Assembly (NCBI GenBank): GCA_016712985.1 | Contig: JADJQA010000060.1 | Location: 1 to 34,194 of the forward strand | Direction: 5' to 3' | Origin: Sulfuritalea sp. | GTDB lineage: Bacteria; Pseudomonadota; Gammaproteobacteria; Burkholderiales; Rhodocyclaceae | Length of the DNA stretch: 34,194 bases | In this document: piece by piece, positions 17,209 through 26,320 of the stretch | Position numbering within the stretch: position 1 is the stretch's first letter | Layout of the letters: the number at the start of each line of letters is the position of its first letter | Made by a program: the position numbers and the translations under genes | The notes under the pieces: model-generated | Told to the model about the DNA's origin: nothing | Seen by the model: only the letters and a program-made list of their open reading frames with translations | The model's database searches: none

Positions 17209-17709
17209 TTATTTGGTGCCGTCGCCCAGCGCCTTGATCACCCTGTCGGTGATGTCGATGCGCGGGTTGGCGTAGACCGCCTCCTGGAAAATGATGTCGT
17301 ACTTCTCGGCTTCGGCAATCTGCTTGATGACCTTGTTCACGCGCTCGAAGATCGCCGCCGTTTCCTCGTTCTGGCGCTGACTCAAATCCTCGCGGAACTC
17401 GCGCTGCTTGCGCTGAAAATCTCGGTTGAGCTCGCCGAATTCGCGCTCCTTGGCGCGCCGCTCGCTCTCGGCCATGGTCACCGCATTCTTGTCGAGATTC
17501 TCCTGCATCCCCTGCAACTGCTTGGCAATGCGCTGCAGATCCTGGTCGCGTTTCTCGAAATCCTTCTCGAGCTTCTTCTTCGCGCGCGCGGCCTGCGGGG
17601 CCTCATTCAATATCTTCTGGCTGTTGACAAAGCCGATCTTGCCTTCCGCCAGAACCCCGGCGGAAAATGACAAAAGGGCAATACCCGCGCAAATCCATCT
17701 TTTCAGCAT
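17209..17709 (-). CDS. skp: OmpH/Skp-family periplasmic chaperone
   Basis: Skp holds unfolded outer-membrane proteins in the periplasm on the way to the BAM complex. The 166-aa product has a signal peptide (MLKRWICAGIALLSFSAGVLA, cleavage near residue 21) and a conserved core KIGFVNSQKILNEAP. A long charged coiled coil rich in Lys, Glu, Gln and Arg (about 45-130) forms the tentacles, and the C-terminus returns to the core (YDIIFQEAVYANPRIDITD). It follows bamA by 24 bases and precedes lpxD by 5, as in E. coli. No abnormality was seen. Confidence 0.95.
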   Translation of the reverse strand: MLKRWICAGIALLSFSAGVLAEGKIGFVNSQKILNEAPQAARAKKKLEKDFEKRDQDLQRIAKQLQGMQENLDKNAVTMAESERRAKEREFGELNRDFQRKQREFREDLSQRQNEETAAIFERVNKVIKQIAEAEKYDIIFQEAVYANPRIDITDRVIKALGDGTK

Positions 17710-17733
17710 AATTCTCTCACAATGAGGAAGCGG

Positions 17734-20022
17734 TCAAAAACTCGAGCCAAACTGGAACTGCAGACGTTGTATCTTGTCCTTGTCCGTCGTGTCGAACGGA
17801 TTGCCATAGGAGAACTTCAACGGTCCCATCGGCGAATTCCACGAAAGGGCAAGACCGGCGCTATACCTCAGGCTACCGCTACTGACCTTGTCGCCGTAGT
17901 TGGAGTTCCAGACATTGCCGGCGTCAACAAACACGCCCATGCGCACGGACTTGTCGAGCCCCATGCCGGGAAGCGGGAACAAAAGTTCGGCATTGGCGAC
18001 CAGTCGCGTGTCACCTCCCAAGGCGCCGTCGGATAGCGGATCCTGAGGCCCCAGAGAACTAGATTCGAAGCCGCGCACCGAACCAATACCGCCAGCGTAG
18101 TAGTTCTTGAAGAAAGGCATGTCCTTGCCACTGTAGCCCCTGCCGGCTGCCACCTCGCCATTCAGGGCCAGGGTCAGCTTGCGATTGAGCGGGAAGAATT
18201 GCAGATGCTGATAGCTGCCACGGTAATAGGGTACCGTGCTGCCGGGCAGCGCAAGCTCGGCCGTGGCCTTGCGCAACGAGCCTGAGGTGGGAAATATCAC
18301 GCTGTCGCGTCCATCCTTCTGCCAACCGATGCTTGTCAGGACGGTATTTGCGGTGTTGCCGTTCTGAAGCACGTAAACCACGGCTTGCGCCGAAGCGTCG
18401 GAACCGAGAGTGTTGATGGTGGTGCGATCGAAGGAAAGGCCAAAATTGATGTAATCGTCCTCGCCCACCGGAACCCCCCAACGCATGTCCCCACCCGCTG
18501 AATCCGTGCTGTAGGTGGCAGTCGCCAGCGAGGAGGTGTCCACATTGCGGATATAAGCATCAAACCCCCGGCTGACACCGTCGACCGTGTAGTACGGATC
18601 GGTATGCGAAATTGAATAGATCTGGTTGGACTTGCTAGTGCTGATCTGGAAGCTGAGGTGTTTGCCGCTGCCGAACAGGTTCTGCTGCGACACCGAACCC
18701 GACAGCGTAATTTTCTCAGAGCTGGAGAAACCAGCCCCCAACATGATGTTGCCGGTGGGTTTTTCCTTGACCTTGATCTCCATGTCGACCTGGTCGGTGG
18801 TTCCGGCGACGGGCGGAGTTTCCACGGTCACCTCTTCGAAATAGCCCAGCCGGTCGACCCGCGTACGCGACTTGTTGATCTTTTCGCCATCATACCAGCC
18901 GGCTTCGGACTGGCGCATTTCGCGGCGGATCACCTCGTCGCGGGTCCGCGTGTTGCCCGACACGTTGATGCGGCGCACGTAGACGCGGCGTCCCGGATCG
19001 ATGAACACCGTGAACGCCACCAGGCGCTTTTCCTTGTCGAGTTCCGGCGCCGCATTGACATTGGCGAAGGCATAACCTTCATTGCCCAGCCGCTCGCTGA
19101 TGGCCTTGGTGGTCTCGGTCATCTTCTCGCGCGAGAACACCTCGCCGGGATTGACCCGCACAAGCTTCGTCAGTTCAGCTTCCGGCAACAGCAACTGGCC
19201 TGCCAGCTTGACCGACGAGACCGTGTACCTTTCACCTTCGGTAACATTGATGGTGATATAAATGTCCCGTTTGTCCGGAGAAATCGACACTTGGGTCGAC
19301 TCGATGTTGAATTCAAGGTAACCCCGGTCAAGGTAATGGGAGCGCAGGGTCTCAAGGTCGCCGGAAAGCTTCAGCTTCGAGTATTGATCGTTGTTCGTGT
19401 ACCACGTCAGCCAGCCCGAAGTGCGCAACACCATCAGGTCCAGCAAATCGGCCTCCCTCATGGCGCCGGCGCCGATGATGTTGATCCGCTTGATCTTGGC
19501 AATCTCACCCTCGTTGACCGCGAAATTCACGCCGACACGATTGCGTTCCAGCGGCGTGATGGTGGTCGTCATCTGAACAGCATAGTATCCCTGCGCCAGA
19601 TACTGGCGCTTCAGCTCCTGTTCGGCGCGCTCGACCAGGGCACGGTCGAAAATCCGCGATTCGGCGAGACCGACTTCGCGCAGCGACTTCTTCAGGTCTT
19701 CCGCCTTGAAAGCCTTGAGGCCGGTGAATTCAAGCGAAGCGATGGCCGGACGCTCTTCAAGCACCACCACCAGCACCTTTCCGTCGATTTCCAGACGCAC
19801 GTCCTTGAAGAAGCCCGTGGCGAACAATGCCTTGATCGCCGCGGCCGCCTTCTCGTCGTCCATCGTGTCGCCCACCTTGACCGGCAAGTAGGAAAACACG
19901 GTTCCAGCCTCGGTACGCTGAATGCCCTCGACCCGGATATCCTTGATCTGGAACGGCTCGAACGCCAGGACGGAATGAGCCAGCAGGACGGAGACCAGAC
20001 CGACGAGCAGTTTCTTCTTCAT
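17734..20022 (-). CDS. bamA: Outer membrane protein assembly factor BamA
   Basis: BamA is the central Omp85 protein that inserts beta-barrel proteins into the outer membrane. The 762-aa product has a signal peptide (MKKKLLVGLVSVLLAHSVLA, then FEPFQIKDIRVEG) and five POTRA domains to about residue 420. The 16-strand barrel follows, with the conserved VRGF motif in the sixth loop (about residue 651: IGSVRGFESSSLGP). It ends in aromatic Phe (FQFGSSF), the usual C-terminal barrel signal. It sits between rseP (27 bases upstream) and skp, the standard gene order. The frame is intact throughout, in contrast to several neighbours. Confidence 0.97.
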   Translation of the reverse strand: MKKKLLVGLVSVLLAHSVLAFEPFQIKDIRVEGIQRTEAGTVFSYLPVKVGDTMDDEKAAAAIKALFATGFFKDVRLEIDGKVLVVVLEERPAIASLEFTGLKAFKAEDLKKSLREVGLAESRIFDRALVERAEQELKRQYLAQGYYAVQMTTTITPLERNRVGVNFAVNEGEIAKIKRINIIGAGAMREADLLDLMVLRTSGWLTWYTNNDQYSKLKLSGDLETLRSHYLDRGYLEFNIESTQVSISPDKRDIYITINVTEGERYTVSSVKLAGQLLLPEAELTKLVRVNPGEVFSREKMTETTKAISERLGNEGYAFANVNAAPELDKEKRLVAFTVFIDPGRRVYVRRINVSGNTRTRDEVIRREMRQSEAGWYDGEKINKSRTRVDRLGYFEEVTVETPPVAGTTDQVDMEIKVKEKPTGNIMLGAGFSSSEKITLSGSVSQQNLFGSGKHLSFQISTSKSNQIYSISHTDPYYTVDGVSRGFDAYIRNVDTSSLATATYSTDSAGGDMRWGVPVGEDDYINFGLSFDRTTINTLGSDASAQAVVYVLQNGNTANTVLTSIGWQKDGRDSVIFPTSGSLRKATAELALPGSTVPYYRGSYQHLQFFPLNRKLTLALNGEVAAGRGYSGKDMPFFKNYYAGGIGSVRGFESSSLGPQDPLSDGALGGDTRLVANAELLFPLPGMGLDKSVRMGVFVDAGNVWNSNYGDKVSSGSLRYSAGLALSWNSPMGPLKFSYGNPFDTTDKDKIQRLQFQFGSSF

Positions 20023-20049
20023 GTAGTTATGACGGAAATGAGACGGAAG

Positions 20050-21348
20050 CTAGCCGGAAACAAGGCGATTGATATCGTTGTAGAAGGCAAAAGCCATCAG
20101 TAGTGCCAGCAGGGCAAAACCGATCTGCTGGCCGATTTCCAGGGCACGCTCCGACACCGGGCCACCCTTCAGAAACTCGATGAGATAATACATCAAATGC
20201 CCCCCGTCCAGAACGGGCACCGGCAGCAGATTGAGCACGCCGAGACTGATACTGATCAGAGCGATGAAACGCAGGTAGTAGCTGACGCCAAGCCGCGCCG
20301 ACTGCCCGGCGTAATCGGCGATGGTCACCGGCCCCGACAGGTTTTTCCAAGATAATTCGCCCGTGAGCATGCGACCGATCATGCGGAAACTCAGGATAGA
20401 GGTGTCCCAGGTTTGCTCCAGCGCCCGACTGACCGACTCGAAAGGGCCATAACTGATCACGACGGTCATCGCGGAGGCATCATCGTTGCCTTCCTTTACC
20501 ATCAGGCCCAGGCGGCCAAGCTTGTGCCCGCCTTCCTCCGACAGGCGCGGAATCGCCGAAAGCTGCAAGCGCCGGCCGTCACGCTCCACCTCGAAGCTCA
20601 GACCGCGTCCTGCGGCGGCCCGCGCCGTGGCGGCCAGCTCACTCCATTCGGCGATCGCCTTGCCGTCGATCGCCAGTACCCGGTCACCGTCGCGAAATCC
20701 TGCCTGTTCCGCAGCCGAGTCAGGCAGCACGCGGCCCACCACGGCCGGCAAGCGCGGCCGATACAACACCAGACCCAGCAGGCGCAAGGGATCTTTTTCG
20801 AGCTCTTCCAGATCGAAGCGATCACTGTCGAAACGGTAGACTCCGACCTCCCGCTGCGAGGTGATCACTTCAAGTTGCAGGGGCTCCTTGTCCAGCGCCC
20901 GCCGCAACACCTCCCAACGCAACTGCTGCCAGGTATCGATGATCCGGCCATTCACCGCACGGACCGTCATACCTTCGCCGATGCCCGCCAGGGCCGCCGG
21001 AGTGCCGGGCGGTGGCGGTCCGAGGCGCGGCTTGAGTTCGGTTACCCCACTCATGAACAAGAACCAGTAAAGCACGATCGCCAGCAGGAAATTGGCTGCC
21101 GGTCCGGCCGCGACGATAAACGCCCGGCGACCCACCGATTGACGATTGAAGGCCCGCGGCAAGTCCCCGGCGGCAACCTCGCCCTCGCGTTCATCCAGCA
21201 TCTTTACGTAGCCGCCCAGCGGAAACGCCGAGATCGCCCACTCGGTGCCATCGCGTCCGTGACGCCGCGCCCAGAGCACCTTGCCAAAGCCGAAGGCAAA
21301 GCGCAGTACCTTGACACCGCACGCACGCGCCGCGAGATAGTGGCCCAT
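20050..21348 (-). CDS. rseP: Site-2 zinc metalloprotease RseP, N-terminus missing
   Basis: RseP cuts the anti-sigma factor RseA within the membrane in the envelope stress response. Two PDZ domains (about residues 100-290) and the C-terminal membrane part with NLLPVPVLDGGHLMYYLIEF are complete. The N-terminus is not: the first membrane helix and the first half of the zinc motif HExxH are lost. The frame reads ...SLNEMGHYLAARACGVKV, so only EMGH remains and the first His is replaced by Asn. The only start codon near is the Met of that motif (21348), directly after the shortened dxr gene. About 20 residues are absent. As read, the protein could not bind zinc normally; see the finding on the dxr/rseP junction. 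Confidence 0.9.
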   Translation of the reverse strand: MGHYLAARACGVKVLRFAFGFGKVLWARRHGRDGTEWAISAFPLGGYVKMLDEREGEVAAGDLPRAFNRQSVGRRAFIVAAGPAANFLLAIVLYWFLFMSGVTELKPRLGPPPPGTPAALAGIGEGMTVRAVNGRIIDTWQQLRWEVLRRALDKEPLQLEVITSQREVGVYRFDSDRFDLEELEKDPLRLLGLVLYRPRLPAVVGRVLPDSAAEQAGFRDGDRVLAIDGKAIAEWSELAATARAAAGRGLSFEVERDGRRLQLSAIPRLSEEGGHKLGRLGLMVKEGNDDASAMTVVISYGPFESVSRALEQTWDTSILSFRMIGRMLTGELSWKNLSGPVTIADYAGQSARLGVSYYLRFIALISISLGVLNLLPVPVLDGGHLMYYLIEFLKGGPVSERALEIGQQIGFALLALLMAFAFYNDINRLVSG

Positions 21349-21353
21349 CTCGT

Positions 21354-22409
21354 TCAGCGATTCCCAGGAAGGGGCAAACGATGTTCGAGAAATGCCGCCA
21401 CCGCCACCTCGTTCGCAGCATTCAGCACAGCCGCCGCATTGCCTTCCGCTCGCAGGGCCCGGTAAGCGAGGTCAAGACAGGGAAAGCGCAGCGGATCCGG
21501 GCGCTCGAAGTCAAGCCGCGCGACGGCCAGCAGATCGAGCGCCGCTACCCCCGAATCGATCCGCTCGGGCCAGGCAAGGGCGTGGGCAATGGGCGTGCGC
21601 ATGTCGGGATTGCCGAGCTGGGCCAGAACGGAACCGTCCTCGTAGTCCACCAGCGAATGGATCACGCTCTGCGGGTGAATCACTACTTCAATCCTGTCGG
21701 CCGGAGCATTGAACAACCAGTGGGCCTCGATCACTTCAAGGCCCTTGTTCATCATGGTCGCGGAATCCACGGAAATCTTTCGGCCCATCGACCAGTTCGG
21801 ATGGGCCACCGCCTGCTCGGGCGTAACCCGCGCCAAAACATCGGGCGGCGTGACGCGAAACGGTCCTCCCGAGGCAGTCAGCAGAATGCGCCGGACACCG
21901 CCGCGCGCCATGTCCCCGGAATAGTTGTATGGCATCGACTGGAAGACTGCGTTGTGTTCGCTGTCTATCGGCAGCAGCAGGGCGCCGGCACGACGCACCT
22001 CGGCCATGAATACCGCTCCGGCCATCACCAGCGCTTCCTTGTTCGCCAACAACACGCGCTTGCCGGCGCGCACAGCCTCAAGTGTCGGCGGCAGCCCGGC
22101 AGCGCCGACGATGGCGGCCATGACCGCATCGACTTCGGGCAGGCTGGCGACCTGGATCAACGCATCGGCGCCGTACAGCACCTCTGTCCGCAAACCCGAG
22201 TCCTTGAGCAGCGGCGCCAGGCGATGTGCATCCGTCGCGCTGCCCACCACCGCATAAGCGGGATGGCAAAGGCGGCACTGCGCGGCAAGGATTTCGACCC
22301 TGCTGTGTCCGGACAGCGCCACGACCTGAAAGCGATCCGGGTGGCGCGCCACCACGTCCAGCGTGCTGACGCCGATCGAACCGGTAGCGCCAAGAACGGC
22401 CAGTTTCAT
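21354..22409 (-). CDS. dxr: 1-deoxy-D-xylulose 5-phosphate reductoisomerase, C-terminus truncated
   Basis: Dxr makes 2-C-methyl-D-erythritol 4-phosphate, the committed step of the MEP isoprenoid pathway that feeds undecaprenyl-PP synthesis by the nearby uppS. The NADPH motif LGATGSIGVSTLDVV is at the start. VLLANKEALVMAG, LLPIDSEHNAVFQ, LTASGGPFR and NWSMGRKISVDSATMMNKGL carry the metal and substrate residues. The product stops at 351 aa, just after NEVAVAAFLEHRLPLPG; family members run to about 390-400 with a C-terminal helical domain. That domain is missing because sequence jumps to rseP. The ATG at 22409 overlaps the cdsA stop (TGATG). Confidence 0.93.
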   Translation of the reverse strand: MKLAVLGATGSIGVSTLDVVARHPDRFQVVALSGHSRVEILAAQCRLCHPAYAVVGSATDAHRLAPLLKDSGLRTEVLYGADALIQVASLPEVDAVMAAIVGAAGLPPTLEAVRAGKRVLLANKEALVMAGAVFMAEVRRAGALLLPIDSEHNAVFQSMPYNYSGDMARGGVRRILLTASGGPFRVTPPDVLARVTPEQAVAHPNWSMGRKISVDSATMMNKGLEVIEAHWLFNAPADRIEVVIHPQSVIHSLVDYEDGSVLAQLGNPDMRTPIAHALAWPERIDSGVAALDLLAVARLDFERPDPLRFPCLDLAYRALRAEGNAAAVLNAANEVAVAAFLEHRLPLPGNR

Positions 22410-23209
22410 CAATGGACGAAGTACAGGATCAGTGCGGCCAACGGCAGGGCCGAGGTCAGCGCGTCAATGCGGTCGAGTACGCCGCCGTGGCCCGGCAACA
22501 GCTTGCTGCTGTCCTTGACACCGGCCTGGCGCTTCAACAGGGATTCATACAGATCGCCAAGAACGCTCACCAGTGTCAGCAGCATCAGCAACAAGCCGAG
22601 CAGCGGGGCCCCGAGGGGCACTTTCCCGGCAAGTGGCGAAACAGACAGCACCACGCCACCGTAGATCAAGACGCCGACGAGCGCCCCGACGACGCCCTCC
22701 CAGGTCTTGCCGGGGCTGATGCTCGGCGCAAGCTTGTGCTTGCCAAAAGCCCGTCCGGCGAAATAGGCGGAGATATCGGCGACCCAGACCAGCGCCATGA
22801 CCGCGAGCATCAGCCAGGTGCTCACCGCGTGCAATGCTACCAGCGCGGCCCAGGTCGGCAGAATCACCAGGGCGCCGAGCAAATAGCCGAAAAAATCATT
22901 GCCGGCCAATGTCCACTTGAAACGCAGCCAGAAGGGCACGACGAGAATCCAGAATGCCACCGATAGCCCCAGCAGCACGGGGACGAGTTGTGCGGCCGCC
23001 ACCGTCAATTGCCAGCAGAACAGCAGCAAAACAAACGCATACATCACCCGCGCCGGCTGATCCTGGCGCATCAGGCCGCCCCACTCCCACGCGGCGAGTC
23101 CGGCAATCGCGGCAAATGTCAACGCCGCCGCCAGCGGCGGTAGCGCAAACAGAATCAGCGCCAGACCGGCAAGCAACAGCAGCGCGGTGATTACCCGTGT
23201 CTCAAGCAT
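22409..23209 (-). CDS. cdsA: Phosphatidate cytidylyltransferase
   Basis: CdsA makes CDP-diacylglycerol from phosphatidate and CTP in the inner membrane. The 266-aa product is a polytopic protein of about seven to eight hydrophobic helices. It carries the C-terminal family signature: SLLKRQAGVKDSSKLLPGHG followed by GVLDRIDALTSALP. Earlier, LAPSISPGKTWEGVVGA is also typical. The ATG at 23209 overlaps the end of uppS by 8 bases; the longer open frame upstream is a shadow of uppS. It is followed by dxr with a one-base overlap. Confidence 0.95.
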   Translation of the reverse strand: MLETRVITALLLLAGLALILFALPPLAAALTFAAIAGLAAWEWGGLMRQDQPARVMYAFVLLLFCWQLTVAAAQLVPVLLGLSVAFWILVVPFWLRFKWTLAGNDFFGYLLGALVILPTWAALVALHAVSTWLMLAVMALVWVADISAYFAGRAFGKHKLAPSISPGKTWEGVVGALVGVLIYGGVVLSVSPLAGKVPLGAPLLGLLLMLLTLVSVLGDLYESLLKRQAGVKDSSKLLPGHGGVLDRIDALTSALPLAALILYFVH

Positions 23210-24026
23210 CCTTGCGGGTTCTTGCCGGCGCAATGGCAGGCGCCGGCGCTGCGGCGCGCGCCTGCCGGTCGACCTGCTCGCCGAGTTGCTCGCTGGTTCG
23301 CCCAAATCGGCGCTCGCGCCGACGATACGAACTGATCGCGGTATCCAGCGCCGCTTCGTCAAAGTCCGGCCACAGGGTATCGGTGAAATGAAACTCGCTG
23401 TAGGCCAGTTGCCACAGCAGAAAATTGCTGATGCGCTGCTCGCCGCCGGTACGAATGAAGAGGTCGGGCTCGGGCGCATAGGCCATCATCAGATGCGGCG
23501 CGAGATCGGCCTCGCTGCAGCAGCCAGCCTTTTCCGGATGCGCCAGGGCGAGCTGGTTCATGGCTTGCAGGATGTCCCAGCGACCACCATAGTTGGCGGC
23601 GATGGTCAGCGTCAAACGCGCATTGTTGGCCGTCCGGGCTTCGCCTTCGCGAATCAGGGCAAGCAAGCGCGGCTCAAAAGCGGACAGTTCGCCGACCACC
23701 TTGAGGCGCACGCCGTTGGCATGCAACTTGACTATTTCCGCCTGCAAGGCGGCGACAAAAAGATTCATCAGAAAGGAAACTTCCTCCGCGGGACGCCGCC
23801 AGTTCTCGGAAGAAAAAGCGAACAGCGTAAGGTATTCGACCCCGCGCGCAATGCAAGCCTTGACCATCGCCCGCACCGTCTCGACGCCGCGCTTGTGGCC
23901 GGCGACGCGCGGCATGAAGCGCTTCTTGGCCCATCGACCGTTGCCATCCATGATGATCGCGATGTGACGGGGCACGTCGCTCACACCAGGAATTGCCTGC
24001 GTCGAGCTGGTGAACTTTCCTGCCAT
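23202..24026 (-). CDS. uppS: Undecaprenyl diphosphate synthase (cis-prenyltransferase)
   Basis: UppS extends farnesyl-PP with eight isopentenyl units to make the carrier lipid for peptidoglycan and O-antigen. The 274-aa product has RHIAIIMDGNGRWAKKR with catalytic Asp27, GHKRGVETVRAMVKAC, LTLFAFSSENWRRPAEEV, and the C-terminal pair DLFIRTGGEQRISNFLLWQL and LWPDF. A 30-residue Ala/Pro/Arg-rich tail extends past the usual end. GAGGGGG lies before the ATG at 24026; an upstream TTG/ATG in frame is less likely. There are 72 bases between it and frr. Confidence 0.96.
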   Translation of the reverse strand: MAGKFTSSTQAIPGVSDVPRHIAIIMDGNGRWAKKRFMPRVAGHKRGVETVRAMVKACIARGVEYLTLFAFSSENWRRPAEEVSFLMNLFVAALQAEIVKLHANGVRLKVVGELSAFEPRLLALIREGEARTANNARLTLTIAANYGGRWDILQAMNQLALAHPEKAGCCSEADLAPHLMMAYAPEPDLFIRTGGEQRISNFLLWQLAYSEFHFTDTLWPDFDEAALDTAISSYRRRERRFGRTSEQLGEQVDRQARAAAPAPAIAPARTRKDA

Positions 24027-24098
24027 GACGCCCCCTCGGAAATTGTGAAACAATCTGGCGCGCGGCCGGATCGCGGCGCCCTTCGATGCGACCGGGAA

Positions 24099-24656
24099 TC
24101 AGATCGCCATCAGGTCCTTTTCCTTGTCCGTCAGAGCCCGATCAACTTCTGCGACATAGCGGTCTGTGAGCTTCTGGATATCGTCCTGCGCGCGGCGCTC
24201 GTCGTCCTCGGCGACTTCCTTCTTCTTCAGCGCCTCCTTGAGGTGCGAGATCGCGTCGCGGCGCAGGTTGCGAATCGCCACCTTGGCGTTTTCGCCCTCG
24301 TGCTTGATGACCTTGATCAGATCCCGGCGCCGCTCTTCGGTCAGCGCCGGCATAGGCACGCGAATCAGTTCTCCCTGGGTCGCGGGGTTGAGGCCCAGAT
24401 CGGAATCGCGAATCGCCTTTTCCACCTTGGCCACCATCGGCTTTTCCCATGGTTGCACGCCGATGGTACGGGCGTCGATCAGGGTCACATTGGCCACCTG
24501 GGTGATTGGCACCGGCGAACCGTAGTAGTCGACCTGCACGTGATCGAGGATGCCGGTATGCGCCCTGCCGGTGCGCACCTTGGCCAAGTCTGCCTTCAGC
24601 GCCTCAAGGCTTTTTTGCATCTTCTGCTCGGAAGTCTTTTTCAGTTCGGGAATCAT
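24099..24656 (-). CDS. frr: Ribosome recycling factor
   Basis: RRF, with EF-G, splits the post-termination ribosome. The 185-aa product is full length: ELKKTSEQKMQKSLEALKAD at the start, KVRTGRAHTGILDHVQVDYY, the beta-barrel domain II with VTLIDARTIGVQPWEKPMV, and the long C-terminal helices (RVPMPALTEERRRDLIKVIK, AQDDIQKLTDRYVAEVDR). A perfect AGGAGG sits 5-6 bases before the ATG at 24656. It starts 8 bases after pyrH, in the standard rpsB-tsf-pyrH-frr order. Confidence 0.97.
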   Translation of the reverse strand: MIPELKKTSEQKMQKSLEALKADLAKVRTGRAHTGILDHVQVDYYGSPVPITQVANVTLIDARTIGVQPWEKPMVAKVEKAIRDSDLGLNPATQGELIRVPMPALTEERRRDLIKVIKHEGENAKVAIRNLRRDAISHLKEALKKKEVAEDDERRAQDDIQKLTDRYVAEVDRALTDKEKDLMAI

Positions 24657-24664
24657 GCATCCTC

Positions 24665-25381
24665 CTAAACGTGAACCAGTGTGCCCTCTTCCTCTCCCAT
24701 CACGATGCGCTTCAGCGCGCCGGCCTTGAAGATCGAGAACACGTTGATCGGCAGCTTCTGGTCGCGGCACAGCGCAAAAGCCGTGGCATCCATCACTGCC
24801 AGATTGCGGCTGATCGCCTCGTCGAAGCTGATCCGGGCGAAGCGGGTGGCCGCCGGATCCTTTTTCGGGTCGGCGGAGTAGATGCCATCGACCTTGGTCG
24901 CCTTGAGCACGATTTCGGCGCCGATCTCCGAGCCGCGCAAGGCCGCGGCGGTGTCGGTGGTAAAGAACGGGTTGCCGGTGCCGGCGCCAAAAATCACCAC
25001 CTTGCCCTCTTCGAGGTAACGAATCGCCTTGCCGCGGATATAGGGTTCGACCACCTGTTCGACATGCAGCGCCGACTGCACGCGGGCGTTGATCCCCGCC
25101 TGCCGCATCGCATCGGACAGGGCCATGGCATTCATTACCGTCGCCAGCATGCCCATATAGTCAGCCGTGGCGCGATCCATGCCGGTGGCCGTGCCGGCGA
25201 GACCGCGAAAAATGTTGCCGCCGCCAATCACGACGCCAAGCTCCACGCCGAGATCGGTCACCGTCTTGATCTCCGCCACAATGGAGCCAAGCATCTGCGG
25301 GTTGATGCCATAAGCATCATTGCCCATCAGGGCCTCCCCCGAAAGCTTGAGCAGAATGCGGCGAAATCTCGCTGCAGCCAT
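24665..25381 (-). CDS. pyrH: UMP kinase
   Basis: PyrH phosphorylates UMP to UDP and is allosterically controlled in bacteria. The 238-aa product has RILLKLSGEALMG, GVVIGGGNIFRG, MGMLATVMNAMALSDAM, and the ATP-binding GAGTGNPFFTTDTAAALR, all characteristic of the amino-acid-kinase fold. The ATG at 25381 lies 13 bases after the tsf stop with only a weak ribosome site, so coupling to tsf is likely. No abnormality was seen. Confidence 0.97.
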   Translation of the reverse strand: MAAARFRRILLKLSGEALMGNDAYGINPQMLGSIVAEIKTVTDLGVELGVVIGGGNIFRGLAGTATGMDRATADYMGMLATVMNAMALSDAMRQAGINARVQSALHVEQVVEPYIRGKAIRYLEEGKVVIFGAGTGNPFFTTDTAAALRGSEIGAEIVLKATKVDGIYSADPKKDPAATRFARISFDEAISRNLAVMDATAFALCRDQKLPINVFSIFKAGALKRIVMGEEEGTLVHV

Positions 25382-25394
25382 CGTCTTGCGCCGC

Positions 25395-26291
25395 TTACTT
25401 GTTGGCCGCGGCGGCGGCTTGCGCAGCGACTTCGGCGGCAAAGTCGCTGACCTTCTTCTCGATACCTTCGCCGACGATGTACAGCGTGAAGCCGGCGACC
25501 GTCGCGCCCTTTGCCTTGAGCAGTTGCTCGATGGTCTGCTTGCCGTCCTCGGCCTTGACGAACACCTGCCCCAGCAGCGTCACATCCTTGAGGTACTTCT
25601 GCACCGTGCCCTCGGCGATCTTTTCCAGCATCGCTTCCGGCTTGCCCGCCTCGCGCGCCTTTTCGATGGCGATGCGACGTTCGGTGTCCAGCAGCGCGGC
25701 CGGCACCCCGGAGGAATCGAGGGCCTTTGGCTTCGAGGCGGCAATATGCATCGCCAGATCCTTCGCCAACTGCTCGTCACCACCGACCACGTCAACCAGC
25801 ACGCCGATCTTCGAACCGCCGTGGATGTAGGACGCCAGTTTGCCCTGCGCCGCCATGCGCGCAAAGCGGCGGATGCTCATGTTTTCGCCGATCTTGCCCA
25901 CCAGCGCGGCACGGGTGGATTCGACCGTGCCGTCTCCCATCTGCAGGGCGCAGAGCGCCGCGACATCGGCCGGATTCTTCTCGGCCACCAATCGCGCGCA
26001 GTCTCCTGCCAGCTTGAGGAACTCATCGTTCTTGGCGACGAAGTCCGTCTCGCTGTTGATTTCGAAAATACTGCCCAACTTGCCGTCGGCCGCGACGTGG
26101 ATCGCCACCACGCCTTCCGCGGCGATGCGCGTCGCCGCCTTGCTGGCCTTGTTGCCAAGCTTCACGCGCAGGATTTCCTCGGCCTTGCCCATGTCGCCGC
26201 CGGCTTCGGTCAGCGCCTTCTTGCATTCCATCATCGGCGCGTCGGTCTTCTCGCGCAGTTCCTTGACCATGCTTGCGGTAATTTCCGCCAT
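25395..26291 (-). CDS. tsf: Translation elongation factor Ts
   Basis: EF-Ts exchanges GDP for GTP on EF-Tu. The 298-aa product has the N-terminal UBA-like domain with VKELREKTDAPMMECKKAL, the core with EINSETDFVAKNDEF (the TDFV motif that contacts EF-Tu), and the C-terminal subdomain and coiled coil. Length is typical for betaproteobacteria. It is separated from rpsB by about 100 bases that hold a hairpin repeat, which could set the S2/EF-Ts ratio. Confidence 0.97.
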   Translation of the reverse strand: MAEITASMVKELREKTDAPMMECKKALTEAGGDMGKAEEILRVKLGNKASKAATRIAAEGVVAIHVAADGKLGSIFEINSETDFVAKNDEFLKLAGDCARLVAEKNPADVAALCALQMGDGTVESTRAALVGKIGENMSIRRFARMAAQGKLASYIHGGSKIGVLVDVVGGDEQLAKDLAMHIAASKPKALDSSGVPAALLDTERRIAIEKAREAGKPEAMLEKIAEGTVQKYLKDVTLLGQVFVKAEDGKQTIEQLLKAKGATVAGFTLYIVGEGIEKKVSDFAAEVAAQAAAAANK

Positions 26292-26320
26292 TGCTCTACT
26301 CCAGAATCAAATGCCATTCA

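Noticed and set aside
18658..20103. Open frame of 481 codons on the plus strand opposite bamA
   Set aside because: bamA is certain on the minus strand; the plus frame is low-complexity and without family resemblance.
23187..24668. Open frame of 493 codons opposite uppS and frr
   Set aside because: Both minus-strand genes are full length and certain; the antisense frame has no motif.
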